Source: Alphaproteobacteria bacterium (GTDB lineage Bacteria; Pseudomonadota; Alphaproteobacteria; UBA6615). From it: 7,502 nt of DNA. Positions 1-6,170 of the stretch are shown in pieces (the first letter of the stretch is position 1; every line of letters begins with the position of its first letter). The notes beneath the pieces were generated by a model. It was not told the DNA's origin, made no database searches, and worked only from the letters and a program-made list of their open reading frames with translations. The stretch covers positions 1-7,502 of the forward strand of contig JAQWSA010000139.1 of NCBI GenBank assembly GCA_029243445.1, in the 5' to 3' direction. The translations under genes were made by a program, and so were the position numbers.

Positions 1-1
1 G

Positions 2-733
2 ATCTTAGCATCCCCTGCATTGGCAACTATGCGTCAGGCAGTTACAAATACATTTGCAATTTATGTCAATAGTCGTCGTCATGAAGTTACAACATTAAAA
101 AACTCTAAAGCTAACGACGCAGCCGATCCCTTTCTTACCTACTCTACCCCACCTGTACCACTTGTGGGCGCTAGTGACCTACCCAATCTAATTAAAAAAA
201 CAGGTGAAGTAACTGAAGGTGAAATAGTTGATGTAAGCGACGGCACAATTCGACGTGTAGTAAGAACGGTTTCAGGTAAAAGCCATTTGATCGACTCTGC
301 AGGTATCACGAAAACAGACACCTGGCTTGAAATGCCAGGACTAAGTCATTTTTCGTTCAAGACTGATGATCGCCCAGTTACCGACCCAAATGAAGAGATA
401 GGGCCAAGTGGATTAACCTTAGTTGCTGCCGGAATAGTATTTTGCTATCTCACCCAACTATCACGCTATATTCTTCACCAGAAAGTTAACATAAATGGTG
501 TCCGAATCGTTCAGTATACGCCATTTGTCACTACTGGTAGTGCCTATGCAGGAAACTGGACCGGTAGTATAGAGCCGGTCGATACCCATCTTTTTTTAAA
601 CGGTGGTGCTGACGCTAAAACTCATGAGCGAATTATGACTATAGCCGCTAATACGTGTTATCTTCACGCTACATTAATTGCTCAGCTAAACCCTATTGTT
701 ACTATCGCACACAACGGGCAAACCATAAGTTAA
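2..733 (+). CDS. OsmC-family protein, 5'-truncated by the window edge
   Basis: The reading frame is open from the first full codon at base 2 to TAA at 731-733 (about 243 residues), so the true start lies outside the window. The TTG at 20 and ATG at 29 have no convincing Shine-Dalgarno and are not proposed as starts. The C-terminal half resembles the OsmC/Ohr superfamily. One cysteine begins a hydrophobic helix (VFCYLTQLSRYI) and a second lies in AANTCYLHATL, matching the two-cysteine layout of OsmC thiol peroxidases that reduce organic hydroperoxides. The segment RIVQYTPF followed by PVDTHLFLNGG fits the longer OsmC-like subfamily. The N-terminal part visible here (about 110 residues) is polar and I do not recognise a separate domain. 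It is followed by 133 bp of noncoding DNA before the SOS operon. The family is fairly sure; the peroxidase role is inferred from the two cysteines. Confidence 0.7.
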   Translation: MLASPALATMRQAVTNTFAIYVNSRRHEVTTLKNSKANDAADPFLTYSTPPVPLVGASDLPNLIKKTGEVTEGEIVDVSDGTIRRVVRTVSGKSHLIDSAGITKTDTWLEMPGLSHFSFKTDDRPVTDPNEEIGPSGLTLVAAGIVFCYLTQLSRYILHQKVNINGVRIVQYTPFVTTGSAYAGNWTGSIEPVDTHLFLNGGADAKTHERIMTIAANTCYLHATLIAQLNPIVTIAHNGQTIS

Positions 734-812
734 TTTGATAATAATTTATGCTAAAGACAGATACTAATATCTTAAAATTAAGTGATACTAAGTTATAAAC
801 CGTCTTCCCCCC

Positions 813-841
813 TTGACTCTTTTGTTCTCTTTTTGTTCTAT
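813..841 (+). promoter_or_regulatory. Putative sigma70-type promoter of the SOS polymerase operon
   Basis: TTGACT at 813-818 matches the -35 consensus at five of six bases. Seventeen bases downstream lies TTCTAT (836-841), a poor -10; the overlapping TCTATA (837-842) gives an 18-bp spacing. Transcription would start near 848, leaving a leader of about 20 nt before the ATG at 867. The LexA-type repeat sits between and over the -35/-10 elements, where bound repressor would block polymerase. The -10 is weak, so the exact promoter is uncertain. Confidence 0.5.
824..838 (+). promoter_or_regulatory. LexA-binding SOS box, alphaproteobacterial GTTC-N7-GTTC type
   Basis: GTTC at 824-827 and GTTC at 835-838 are separated by exactly seven bases (TCTTTTT). 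This is the direct-repeat operator known for LexA in Alphaproteobacteria, unlike the CTG-N10-CAG palindrome of gammaproteobacteria. It lies between the -35 and -10 elements and 28 bp before the ATG of a Y-family polymerase, a classic SOS gene class. Perfect match, correct spacing, position and target gene together make this a strong call. It also argues for alphaproteobacterial origin. Confidence 0.8.
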
Positions 842-866
842 ATCTGGCTATTGCAACTTTACGAGT

Positions 867-2120
867 ATGATCGTGCGCAAACCAGAGACCATAGAATGCC
901 TATATCTAGATTTTGATGGATTTTTTGCATCTGTAGAACAACAGGCAAGGCCTTCATTACGAGGTAAGCCAGTGGGTGTAGTTCCCTTTACTTCCACTTC
1001 CTACACATGTGTTATTGCCTGTTCCAAAGAGGCCAAAAGTCACGGTGTAAAAAATGTTATGCCAGTTTTGGAAGCTAAACAAAAATGTCCTGAAATTATA
1101 CTTGTTCCACAAAGCCCTGATCTTTATCGAAGGGCACATAATGCCTTTCTAAACGAAATTTCAGCAGTTATCCCCATTGACGCTGTTAAATCCATAGATG
1201 AGCTAACATGCAAACTAGAACGTACTGACCGTAATAACCCACAAGATTTAGCAAAAAAAATAAAAAACCGAATTCGAAAAAATATCGGGCCATACATAAC
1301 TTGTTCCATCGGTTTCGCTGCTAACCGTTTATTAGCAAAAATGGCTAGCAAGATAAACAAACCTGATGGTGTCACAATCTGGCACCCAGCAGACATGCCA
1401 ACGCCCATACTTACAGTAGCCATAGAAGACGTTTCCGGCATTGGAAAAAATATGCAGGTACGTCTTCAAAAGGCTGGTATCTATACAATGCTAGACCTTT
1501 GGAAATCTCAACCAAAGCATCTACGAAACATTTGGAAAAATGTGGTAGGCGAACGTCTCTGGTATGCAATTCACGGCTATGACATACAAGCATCTGCATC
1601 AGGTCGAAACATGTTCGGGCACGGCCGTGTTTTGCCTCCAGGATCTAGAAAAATAGAATACGCGCGTGATTGTTCTCGACTACTACTAGTTAAAGCCGCG
1701 CGACGTATGAGACGTGAAAACTTCTATGCAGGACGGCTTTGGCTTTGGCTAAACATGCGCCACATCCAATGGTCAGAAAGCGTTTTATTACCTATTGTAT
1801 GTGATGATCAGGCCTGTCTTAAGGGTCTTGAATCACTATGGGAAAAAGCATGCCAAAGACTGCCACCAGGGATAGAAATAATCCGTCTCGGAATTACGCT
1901 TCTTGATCTTTCGCCAGCAACATCACGTCAACTTGACATATTTGTAAATGATGATGTAACCCGGAAAAAATGGGAAAGAATAACACTAACAATAGACCAG
2001 ATAAACGCAAAGTATGGCAGAACAGTTGTCAGTCTAGGACCGTGGAATCCTCCTAGCGGTAGTTATACTGGAGGTAAGATTTCATATACCCGAATACCTC
2101 GAGCGGAGGATTTTTGGTGA
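867..2120 (+). CDS. Y-family translesion DNA polymerase (DinB/UmuC-like)
   Basis: Predicted 417-residue error-prone polymerase that copies past damaged bases. Palm motif 1 is LYLDFDGFFASVEQQ (residues 12-26), with metal ligand D15 and F20 at the steric-gate position. SIDE at 109-112 supplies D111/E112, the other catalytic carboxylates. CSIGFAANRLLAKMASKINKPDG (146-168, in parts) is the conserved DinB palm segment. A helix-hairpin-helix follows (EDVSGIGKNMQVRLQKAG, 187-204), then the little-finger domain. RQLDIF (354-359) resembles a beta-clamp-binding motif, and the tail ends KISYTRIPRAEDFW. All catalytic residues are present, so it should be active. ATG 867 is preferred over TTG 813 because TTG 813 falls in the -35 element, upstream of the SOS box. 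The Shine-Dalgarno is weak. The gene overlaps the next by 4 nt. It is close to DinB and UmuC and to proteins often labelled ImpB/MucB/SamB, so no symbol is given. Confidence 0.9.
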   Translation: MIVRKPETIECLYLDFDGFFASVEQQARPSLRGKPVGVVPFTSTSYTCVIACSKEAKSHGVKNVMPVLEAKQKCPEIILVPQSPDLYRRAHNAFLNEISAVIPIDAVKSIDELTCKLERTDRNNPQDLAKKIKNRIRKNIGPYITCSIGFAANRLLAKMASKINKPDGVTIWHPADMPTPILTVAIEDVSGIGKNMQVRLQKAGIYTMLDLWKSQPKHLRNIWKNVVGERLWYAIHGYDIQASASGRNMFGHGRVLPPGSRKIEYARDCSRLLLVKAARRMRRENFYAGRLWLWLNMRHIQWSESVLLPIVCDDQACLKGLESLWEKACQRLPPGIEIIRLGITLLDLSPATSRQLDIFVNDDVTRKKWERITLTIDQINAKYGRTVVSLGPWNPPSGSYTGGKISYTRIPRAEDFW

Positions 2121-2371
2121 CCTGGAAACAAGAGATACAACTGCGCGACTTAGATTTAAATCAATCGATCGAAATTACTTGTAACTACTGCAATAGAACC
2201 TACTATGAGCAACCTTCAATATTGCTAAAACAAGGTGACTCAATGCGCTATGTTTACCTTAATGAAATAGAAAAACGCCTTTTCTGTAGATATCGTGGGT
2301 GTAATGGACCAGTAAAAATAGCACTAATAAACAATACTGAAACAGAGGGTTTTTCTGGCGGTTTACCTTAA
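2117..2371 (+). CDS. Small four-cysteine zinc-ribbon-like protein coupled to the polymerase
   Basis: 84-residue protein of unknown function. GTG at 2117 overlaps the polymerase stop (GTGA, 2117-2120) and has an excellent Shine-Dalgarno, GGAGGA (2105-2110), six bases upstream, inside the polymerase gene. TTG 2114 would be only three bases from it and is rejected. The layout implies translational coupling and shared LexA control. The protein has C22-x2-C25 (TCNYCN) and C57-x4-C62 (FCRYRGCNG), a probable Zn(Cys)4 knuckle pair framing a central helix-like segment (YVYLNEIEKRL, 45-55). No signal peptide or membrane segment is visible. From memory, proteins with this pattern (acidic N-terminus, CxxC, L-x-E-x-E, C-R-x-R-G-C-G) recur in alphaproteobacteria, but I know no assigned function. 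Role as a polymerase accessory or DNA-binding factor is inference from the operon. Confidence 0.8.
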   Translation: MTWKQEIQLRDLDLNQSIEITCNYCNRTYYEQPSILLKQGDSMRYVYLNEIEKRLFCRYRGCNGPVKIALINNTETEGFSGGLP

Positions 2372-2415
2372 AAAAATATTTACTAGTTTTGATCTACCAA
2401 ACGTTTCTAATTTCC

Positions 2416-3042
2416 TCAACCAAATATTCGAAGTTGGGCACCAGATTGAATTATTAATTCTTCAAGAGATTCATAAGGCTGCGCTCCAACAACTCCATGG
2501 CCATTAGCAACAAATGTTGGAACCCCAGTAACTCCGTATTGACGTGACTTGGCCCAATCAGAATCAACAATTTTCTTATAACTACGTTTTTCTATTACTT
2601 CACGAGCAGCAACTATCGAAAGACCAGTTTTCTTTGTTATTTCTAAAAGCACATCTATGTTACCAATATTCTTTCCTTCAACAAAATAAGCAGTATAGAG
2701 CAAATCATGAATGATCTCACCATCTGTTTGAGTATCAGCCCAAGATGCTAATTCCTGGGCAAGACGACTGTTATAAGTGTAAACACGATTGCCATAAGGC
2801 AAACCTTCTTTCTCCATTAAAATTTTCATCCGGGCATGAGCTGCCTCAGGATCATAGTCTCGTCCAGCAAAAAGATCTTTCATAGAAAGGCCTTCAGCAG
2901 GAGTATCCGGATGCAAAGGAAAATGAACCAGTTTTATTTCTATATTAAATTTCTTCTTTAAATTTTCAATACGCACGGTACTGAGGTAACACCATGGTCA
3001 AACATAGTCGCTGAATATTTCCAGCGTTACGGACTCCGCCAT
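2416..3042 (-). CDS. DsbA/FrnE-family thiol oxidoreductase, predicted selenoprotein (UPWC active site)
   Basis: Read from ATG 3042-3040 on the minus strand, the gene encodes 208 residues with an in-frame TGA as codon 15 (2998-3000): SDYV-U-PWCYLS. In the DsbA/FrnE thioredoxin-fold family this site is CPWC, so TGA replaces exactly the nucleophilic first cysteine, while C18 is kept. The rest is a normal family member: beta1 VTLEIFSDYV (5-14), a helical insert, and the cis-proline loop GVTGVPTF (P175) followed by GAQPYESLEELI. AAGGAG (3056-3051) lies 8 nt from the ATG. The frame ends at a separate TGA (2418-2416), so UGA also acts as stop here. A hairpin fitting a bacterial SECIS follows the codon. 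Shorter reading from GTG 2976 lacks the active site and a ribosome site. There is no signal peptide, so the protein is probably cytoplasmic. A nonsense mutation is the main alternative. Confidence 0.88.
2966..2984 (-). promoter_or_regulatory. Candidate bacterial SECIS hairpin
   Basis: In the minus-strand mRNA, UCAGUAC pairs with GUAUUGA (7 bp, one G-U) around the loop CGUGC. The loop begins 20 nt after the UGA and has G as its second base. As I recall the bacterial SECIS consensus, it asks for a 4-16 bp upper stem, a loop of 3-14 nt with G in one of the first two positions, and 16-37 nt between UGA and loop; all are met. A competing 9-bp hairpin, CAUGGUGUU/AGUACCGUG with loop ACCUC (bases 5-27 counted from the U of UGA), sits nearer the codon and cannot form at the same time. 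SelB would bind such a structure to deliver Sec-tRNA. Found by hand folding, without energy calculation. Confidence 0.65.
2998..3000 (-). other. Predicted selenocysteine codon (in-frame TGA, residue 15)
   Basis: The minus-strand codon is TGA, between GTT (Val14) and CCA (Pro16), with TGG-TGT (Trp17-Cys18) next. Sequence upstream and downstream of it is in the same frame and both sides match one protein family. A single-base change from TGT or TGC would also give TGA, so the case rests on the catalytic position, the intact downstream frame and the hairpin 3' of the codon. Confidence 0.82.
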
Positions 3043-3050
3043 ATCAAGAT

Positions 3051-3056
3051 CTCCTT
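3051..3056 (-). promoter_or_regulatory. Strong Shine-Dalgarno that fixes the selenoprotein start
   Basis: AAGGAG on the minus strand, 8 nt before ATG 3042-3040. A strong ribosome site upstream of the in-frame TGA shows that translation is meant to begin before it. No comparable site precedes the GTG at 2976. Confidence 0.8.
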
Positions 3057-3075
3057 TTCAATTAAATTTTGTTAA

Positions 3076-3085
3076 AGTATATAAA
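3076..3085. promoter_or_regulatory. Overlapping divergent -10-like elements
   Basis: The 70-nt gap 3043-3112 separates two divergent genes. On the minus strand TATACT (3081-3076) is a five-of-six match to the -10 consensus and would give a leader of about 27 nt for the selenoprotein gene. On the plus strand TATATA (3078-3083) or TATAAA (3080-3085), with TTTTCA (3055-3060) as a weak -35 at 17 bp, could serve the CMD-like gene. Both -10 elements share the same bases, so the two promoters would compete or be co-regulated. The -35 elements are poor and AT-rich DNA yields such matches by chance. Confidence 0.35.
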
Positions 3086-3112
3086 CCTTATCGAGTTAAA
3101 AGGAAAAATTAA

Positions 3113-3625
3113 ATGGCAAGAATACCATATAGCAACATGCAAGGCATTAAACCTGAACTATCAGCAGAATTAGCTAAACGGCCTGAGTTAAATATTTACC
3201 GTATGCTGGCCAACGGCGGCAACGCATCTCTCGGGTACCTACAGCTGGGGGGGGCATTAAGGTTTGATGGCGTTCTAGATCCAGTTGTCCGAGAACTAAT
3301 AATCTTACGAACCGGTTCATTATGCAAATCCGAGTATGAGCTAGACCATCATACAGAAATCGCCAGCGACGTTGGTATTTCAGAGGAAATAATTACTGCT
3401 ACCATTAACGATGAGCCAGATTCACCAAAATTCAGTAAATTTGAATCAACGATACTACGTTTTACGGATGAAAACGTACTTAATGGCAAGGCAAGTGAGG
3501 TAACATTTAATGAACTTTCTGTGTTTTTTAGTCCAGAGGAACTGATAGAAACCACTCTTCTAATCGGCTTTTATATTATGACTTCGCGTTTTCTACAAAC
3601 CTTCGACATGGATCTAGATAAATAA
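3113..3625 (+). CDS. Carboxymuconolactone decarboxylase (CMD)/AhpD-fold protein
   Basis: 170-residue protein with the all-helical CMD/AhpD fold. The signature is VVRELIILRTGSLCKSEYELDHHTEIA (about 58-84, read in parts), with E61, C71, E74, E76, H79 and H80. AhpD peroxidase partners carry CxxCxxxH; here the second Cys position is Glu (C71-x2-E74), so a disulfide-forming peroxidase role is unlikely and a CMD-like or unknown small-molecule role fits better. The length fits one CMD domain (about 85 residues) plus a C-terminal helical part (SKFESTILRFTDE onward). ATG 3113 follows AAAGGA by 9 nt. It is divergent from the selenoprotein gene and convergent with the GMC gene. An eight-G run at 3247-3254 interrupts otherwise AT-rich coding sequence but the frame is intact. 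The family is confident; the substrate is unknown. Confidence 0.85.
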   Translation: MARIPYSNMQGIKPELSAELAKRPELNIYRMLANGGNASLGYLQLGGALRFDGVLDPVVRELIILRTGSLCKSEYELDHHTEIASDVGISEEIITATINDEPDSPKFSKFESTILRFTDENVLNGKASEVTFNELSVFFSPEELIETTLLIGFYIMTSRFLQTFDMDLDK

Positions 3626-3678
3626 TAAAAATTACTAATAAATGATCTATGATAAAGACTATATTGATAGAAGTAGTG

Positions 3679-3704
3679 TTTTTATTTAGAAATCTAAATA
3701 AAAA
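3679..3704. terminator. AT-rich perfect inverted repeat between convergent genes, terminator-like
   Basis: TTTTTATTTAG (3679-3689) and CTAAATAAAAA (3694-3704) form a perfect 11-bp stem with loop AAAT. It lies in the 91-bp gap between the 3' ends of the CMD-like gene (+) and the GMC gene (-), where a bidirectional terminator is expected. The stem is almost entirely A-U and the U run lies in the 5' arm on either strand, so it is not a classic GC-stem plus U-tract terminator. Confidence 0.4.
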
Positions 3705-3716
3705 AAAATTAATCTA

Positions 3717-5321
3717 CTAAACAGCGTCTTGCAGTAATAAATCAGCTCCTTTTTCAGCAATCATTATAGTTGGCGCATTGGTGTTTCCAGAAATAAGTGA
3801 AGGCATAATCGAGGCATCAATCACTCTCAATCCTTGGATTCCGTGAACACGTAATCTTTCATCAACTACCGACATATTATCACTACCCATACGGCAAGTG
3901 CTCACGGGATGAAAACTAGTCCGACAATTTTCAAGTACGTACTCCAAAACCTTGTCGTCGCTATCACATTCTGGTCCTGGTAAATGTTCAGCAACTATAT
4001 ATTTCTTAATAGCAGGTTGCTCCATTATACGACGTGCTGCTTGAACACCAGCAACTAGGACATCTCGGTCTTTTTTCTCAGAAAGATAATTAGGCTGGAT
4101 TTCTGGTGAAACAAAAGGATCAGCTGAAGTAATTCTCAAAAAACCCCGACTTTCAGGTCGTAATAAAGCACATACAATGGTACAGCCTGAAAAATTATTA
4201 GCTACGCCTCCCGGTTTATCAGTGCTGTATAACATTAGTTGCGCTTGAATGTCTGGTGAAGCAGAAGCTGGATCAGCACGGATAAAGCCTCCTGCATAAG
4301 ACGCACCCATTGCGAGAAATCCTTTCCTGAGAAAGGCATAGCGCATCCCTGTCATAATCCTCCGAGGCAAGCTATTTGCAACATCGTTTGCAGTAAAAGG
4401 CTTATTAACTCGATACATTACTGGACCATTTATGTGATCTTGTAAGTTTTCTCCCACACCTGGCATATCAGCCACCTGGTTGATACCAAATTGACCTAAA
4501 AGATTAGCAGGGCCTAAACCTGAAAGCTGTAGGAGTTGTGGTGAATTATATGCGCCACCAGCTACGATCAACTCTCCATCAGCGTATGCTGTCAGTATTT
4601 TATCTCCTTGACGATACTCAACCCCAATAGCACGTGTACCAGAAAATAAAATTTTCGTTGCATGAGCATTAGTAGCGATAGAAAGATTATTACGTTTCCG
4701 CGCGGGTCTTAAATATCCAACAGCTGTGCTACTTCGACGGCCTTTACGGGTAGTCCATTGGGAATAGCCAAAACCTTCCTGCTGCGCCCCATTAAAATCT
4801 ATGTTACGCGGATAACCAGCCTGTTCAGCTGCTTCAATATAAGCATCAGCCAACGGATGATTATTGGCAGGATCAGAGACACAAAGCGGCCCGCCAACTC
4901 CATGGTAATCGTCTTCACCTCTCTGTTGATCTTCGGCTTTACGAAAATAAGGAAGAACATCATCATAACTCCAACCGGTATTACCTAGCTGACGCCAATG
5001 ATTATAATCCTCTGCTTGGCCCCTAATATAGACCATGCCATTTATAGAGCTCGTACCCCCCAATACTTTACCTCTGGGTTGATGTATTGAGCGTTTTACC
5101 CATTCGGTACCCGGGGAAGTTTCATAAAGCCAATTTATCTTCGCATTAGTAAAATGTTTAGCATAACCCAGTGGTATGTGGATCCATGGATTGCGATCCT
5201 TTCCTCCAGCTTCAAGTAATAAAACACGATATCGGCCAGATTCGGTTAATCTATTGGCTAAAACACACCCGGCACTACCAGCCCCAATAACGACGTAGTC
5301 AAATTTGCTTCCAGATTCCAT
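3717..5321 (-). CDS. GMC-family FAD-dependent oxidoreductase (choline/alcohol dehydrogenase-like)
   Basis: 534-residue flavoenzyme, the usual length for BetA-like dehydrogenases, expected to oxidise an alcohol to an aldehyde with FAD. The N-terminal dinucleotide fold shows GAGSAG (13-18) and E37 of LLLEAGG. GMC signature 1 is around RGKVLGGTSSINGMVYIRG (about 83-101), and signature 2 is GGAYNSPQLLQLSGLG near residue 260. The catalytic pair is likely H471 (SFHPVSTCRMG) and N513 (SGNTNAPTIMIAEKG). ATG 5321 is preceded by AGGTGA at a short 4-nt spacing. There is no betB-like aldehyde dehydrogenase nearby, so a specific choline role is not supported; other primary alcohols or polyols are equally possible. 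It is divergent from the SDR gene across 109 bp, which may indicate a shared substrate or regulator. Confidence 0.92.
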   Translation of the reverse strand: MESGSKFDYVVIGAGSAGCVLANRLTESGRYRVLLLEAGGKDRNPWIHIPLGYAKHFTNAKINWLYETSPGTEWVKRSIHQPRGKVLGGTSSINGMVYIRGQAEDYNHWRQLGNTGWSYDDVLPYFRKAEDQQRGEDDYHGVGGPLCVSDPANNHPLADAYIEAAEQAGYPRNIDFNGAQQEGFGYSQWTTRKGRRSSTAVGYLRPARKRNNLSIATNAHATKILFSGTRAIGVEYRQGDKILTAYADGELIVAGGAYNSPQLLQLSGLGPANLLGQFGINQVADMPGVGENLQDHINGPVMYRVNKPFTANDVANSLPRRIMTGMRYAFLRKGFLAMGASYAGGFIRADPASASPDIQAQLMLYSTDKPGGVANNFSGCTIVCALLRPESRGFLRITSADPFVSPEIQPNYLSEKKDRDVLVAGVQAARRIMEQPAIKKYIVAEHLPGPECDSDDKVLEYVLENCRTSFHPVSTCRMGSDNMSVVDERLRVHGIQGLRVIDASIMPSLISGNTNAPTIMIAEKGADLLLQDAV

Positions 5322-5360
5322 GTCTTCACCTAAAAAATCTTTCTAATGATTTATCAATTA

Positions 5361-5388
5361 TTCAATACAATTAACTAAGATGTATAAT
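5361..5388 (+). promoter_or_regulatory. Putative promoter of the SDR gene
   Basis: A perfect -10 hexamer TATAAT lies at 5383-5388; TTCAAT (5361-5366) is a weak -35 at 16 bp. The start would fall near 5395, about 36 nt before ATG 5431. The hexamer lies inside the longer reading from ATG 5380, which argues against that earlier start. A second TATAAT at 5410-5415 is too close to the ribosome site to serve. Confidence 0.45.
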
Positions 5389-5416
5389 TATTTTAAAGTG
5401 TTAATATCATATAATG

Positions 5417-5422
5417 AAGGGG
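5417..5422 (+). promoter_or_regulatory. Shine-Dalgarno that decides the SDR start
   Basis: AAGGGG lies 8 nt before ATG 5431. The alternative ATG at 5380 has no such site, and the 17 extra residues it would add do not precede a Rossmann fold in a typical way. Confidence 0.7.
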
Positions 5423-5430
5423 TAAATAGT

Positions 5431-6159
5431 ATGAAAAAAACTCCAGTTGCACTAATTGTTGGAGCAGGGGACGCTACAGGAGGCGCAATTGCTAAAAGGT
5501 TTTCCCGCGAAGGTTATACTGTCTGTGTTACAAGAAGAAAAATTAACATGCTCGATGGGCTTGTCTCTTCTATAGAAACTGAAGGTGGCCGCGTATATGC
5601 TTTTGGTTCAGATGCTCGTCGCGAAGAACAAGTTATAGATTTAATCGAAGAAATTGAAACTAATATAGGTCCTATCGAAATTGCAGTTTATAATGTTGGT
5701 GGAAATGTGAAATTTTCTATTACAGAAACCACTGCACGCGTTTATCTGAAAGTTTGGGAAATGTGCGCTTTAGGCGGGTTTCTGATGGGACGAGAAGTAG
5801 CTAAGCGGATGTTAGAAAGAGAAAAAGGAACAATTCTATTTACTGGAGCTACTGCATCTTTACGAGGCAACAGTGGGTTTTCTGCATTTTCTGGAGGAAA
5901 ACATGCCTTAAAAGCATTGGCGGAATCCATGGCTCGCGAATTGGCTCCTAAAGGTATACATGTTGCGCATATAGTAATTGATGGGGCTATAGACACGCAA
6001 TTTATTTCCGAGTTTTTCCCCGATACTTACGCTTTAAAAGATCGAGAAGGAATTCTAAACCCTGAACACATAGCAGAAAATTATCTGATGCTTCACAAAC
6101 AACCTAAAAGTGCATGGACTTTCGAAATAGATCTACGCCCTTGGATTGAAAGGTGGTAA
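5431..6159 (+). CDS. SDR-fold protein with atypical active site
   Basis: 242-residue short-chain dehydrogenase/reductase-like protein. The Rossmann start VALIVGAGDATGGAIAKRF (6-24) carries a modified glycine motif G11-A-G-D-A-T-G17-G18. R35-R36 after beta2 (VCVTRRK) suggests NADP preference. GSDAR (59-63) is the usual D after beta3, and YNVGGN (87-92) replaces the canonical NNAG. By eye alignment to classical SDRs, the catalytic Ser becomes A140 (FTGATAS) and the catalytic Tyr becomes F153 in AFSGGK, while K157 is kept. I recall close relatives in proteobacteria with the same GAGDATGG and AFxGxK features, so this is probably a family trait, not decay. Ordinary alcohol dehydrogenation is therefore doubtful; the reaction is unknown. 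It is divergent from the GMC gene and convergent with the bicupin gene. Confidence 0.85.
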   Translation: MKKTPVALIVGAGDATGGAIAKRFSREGYTVCVTRRKINMLDGLVSSIETEGGRVYAFGSDARREEQVIDLIEEIETNIGPIEIAVYNVGGNVKFSITETTARVYLKVWEMCALGGFLMGREVAKRMLEREKGTILFTGATASLRGNSGFSAFSGGKHALKALAESMARELAPKGIHVAHIVIDGAIDTQFISEFFPDTYALKDREGILNPEHIAENYLMLHKQPKSAWTFEIDLRPWIERW

Positions 6160-6170
6160 TCAGGCTAATA

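Noticed and set aside
771..782. Palindrome CTTAAAATTAAG after the OsmC gene, with GATACTAA repeated at 760 and 784
   Set aside because: Four-base arms with no U-tract, and the 8-base direct repeat is expected by chance in AT-rich DNA. Not called as terminator or operator.
813..866. TTG 813 as polymerase start (18 extra residues)
   Set aside because: It overlaps the -35 element and reads through the LexA box; the family homology begins after ATG 867.
1124..1441. Antisense open frame of 105 codons inside the polymerase gene, and similar ones elsewhere
   Set aside because: No ribosome site or recognisable protein features; it is a shadow of the well-supported gene on the other strand.
2416..2976. 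Shorter 186-residue reading of the DsbA-like gene from GTG 2976
   Set aside because: It has no ribosome site and drops the first beta strand and the active site, both of which are encoded in frame upstream of and across the TGA.
2998..3000. UGA read as tryptophan through an altered genetic code
   Set aside because: Trp is encoded by TGG throughout, and UGA is the natural end of the polymerase, DsbA-like and bicupin genes. A Trp would also not replace the catalytic Cys.
5380..5430. ATG 5380 as SDR start
   Set aside because: A perfect TATAAT lies in this stretch, and a good ribosome site precedes ATG 5431, where the Rossmann fold begins.
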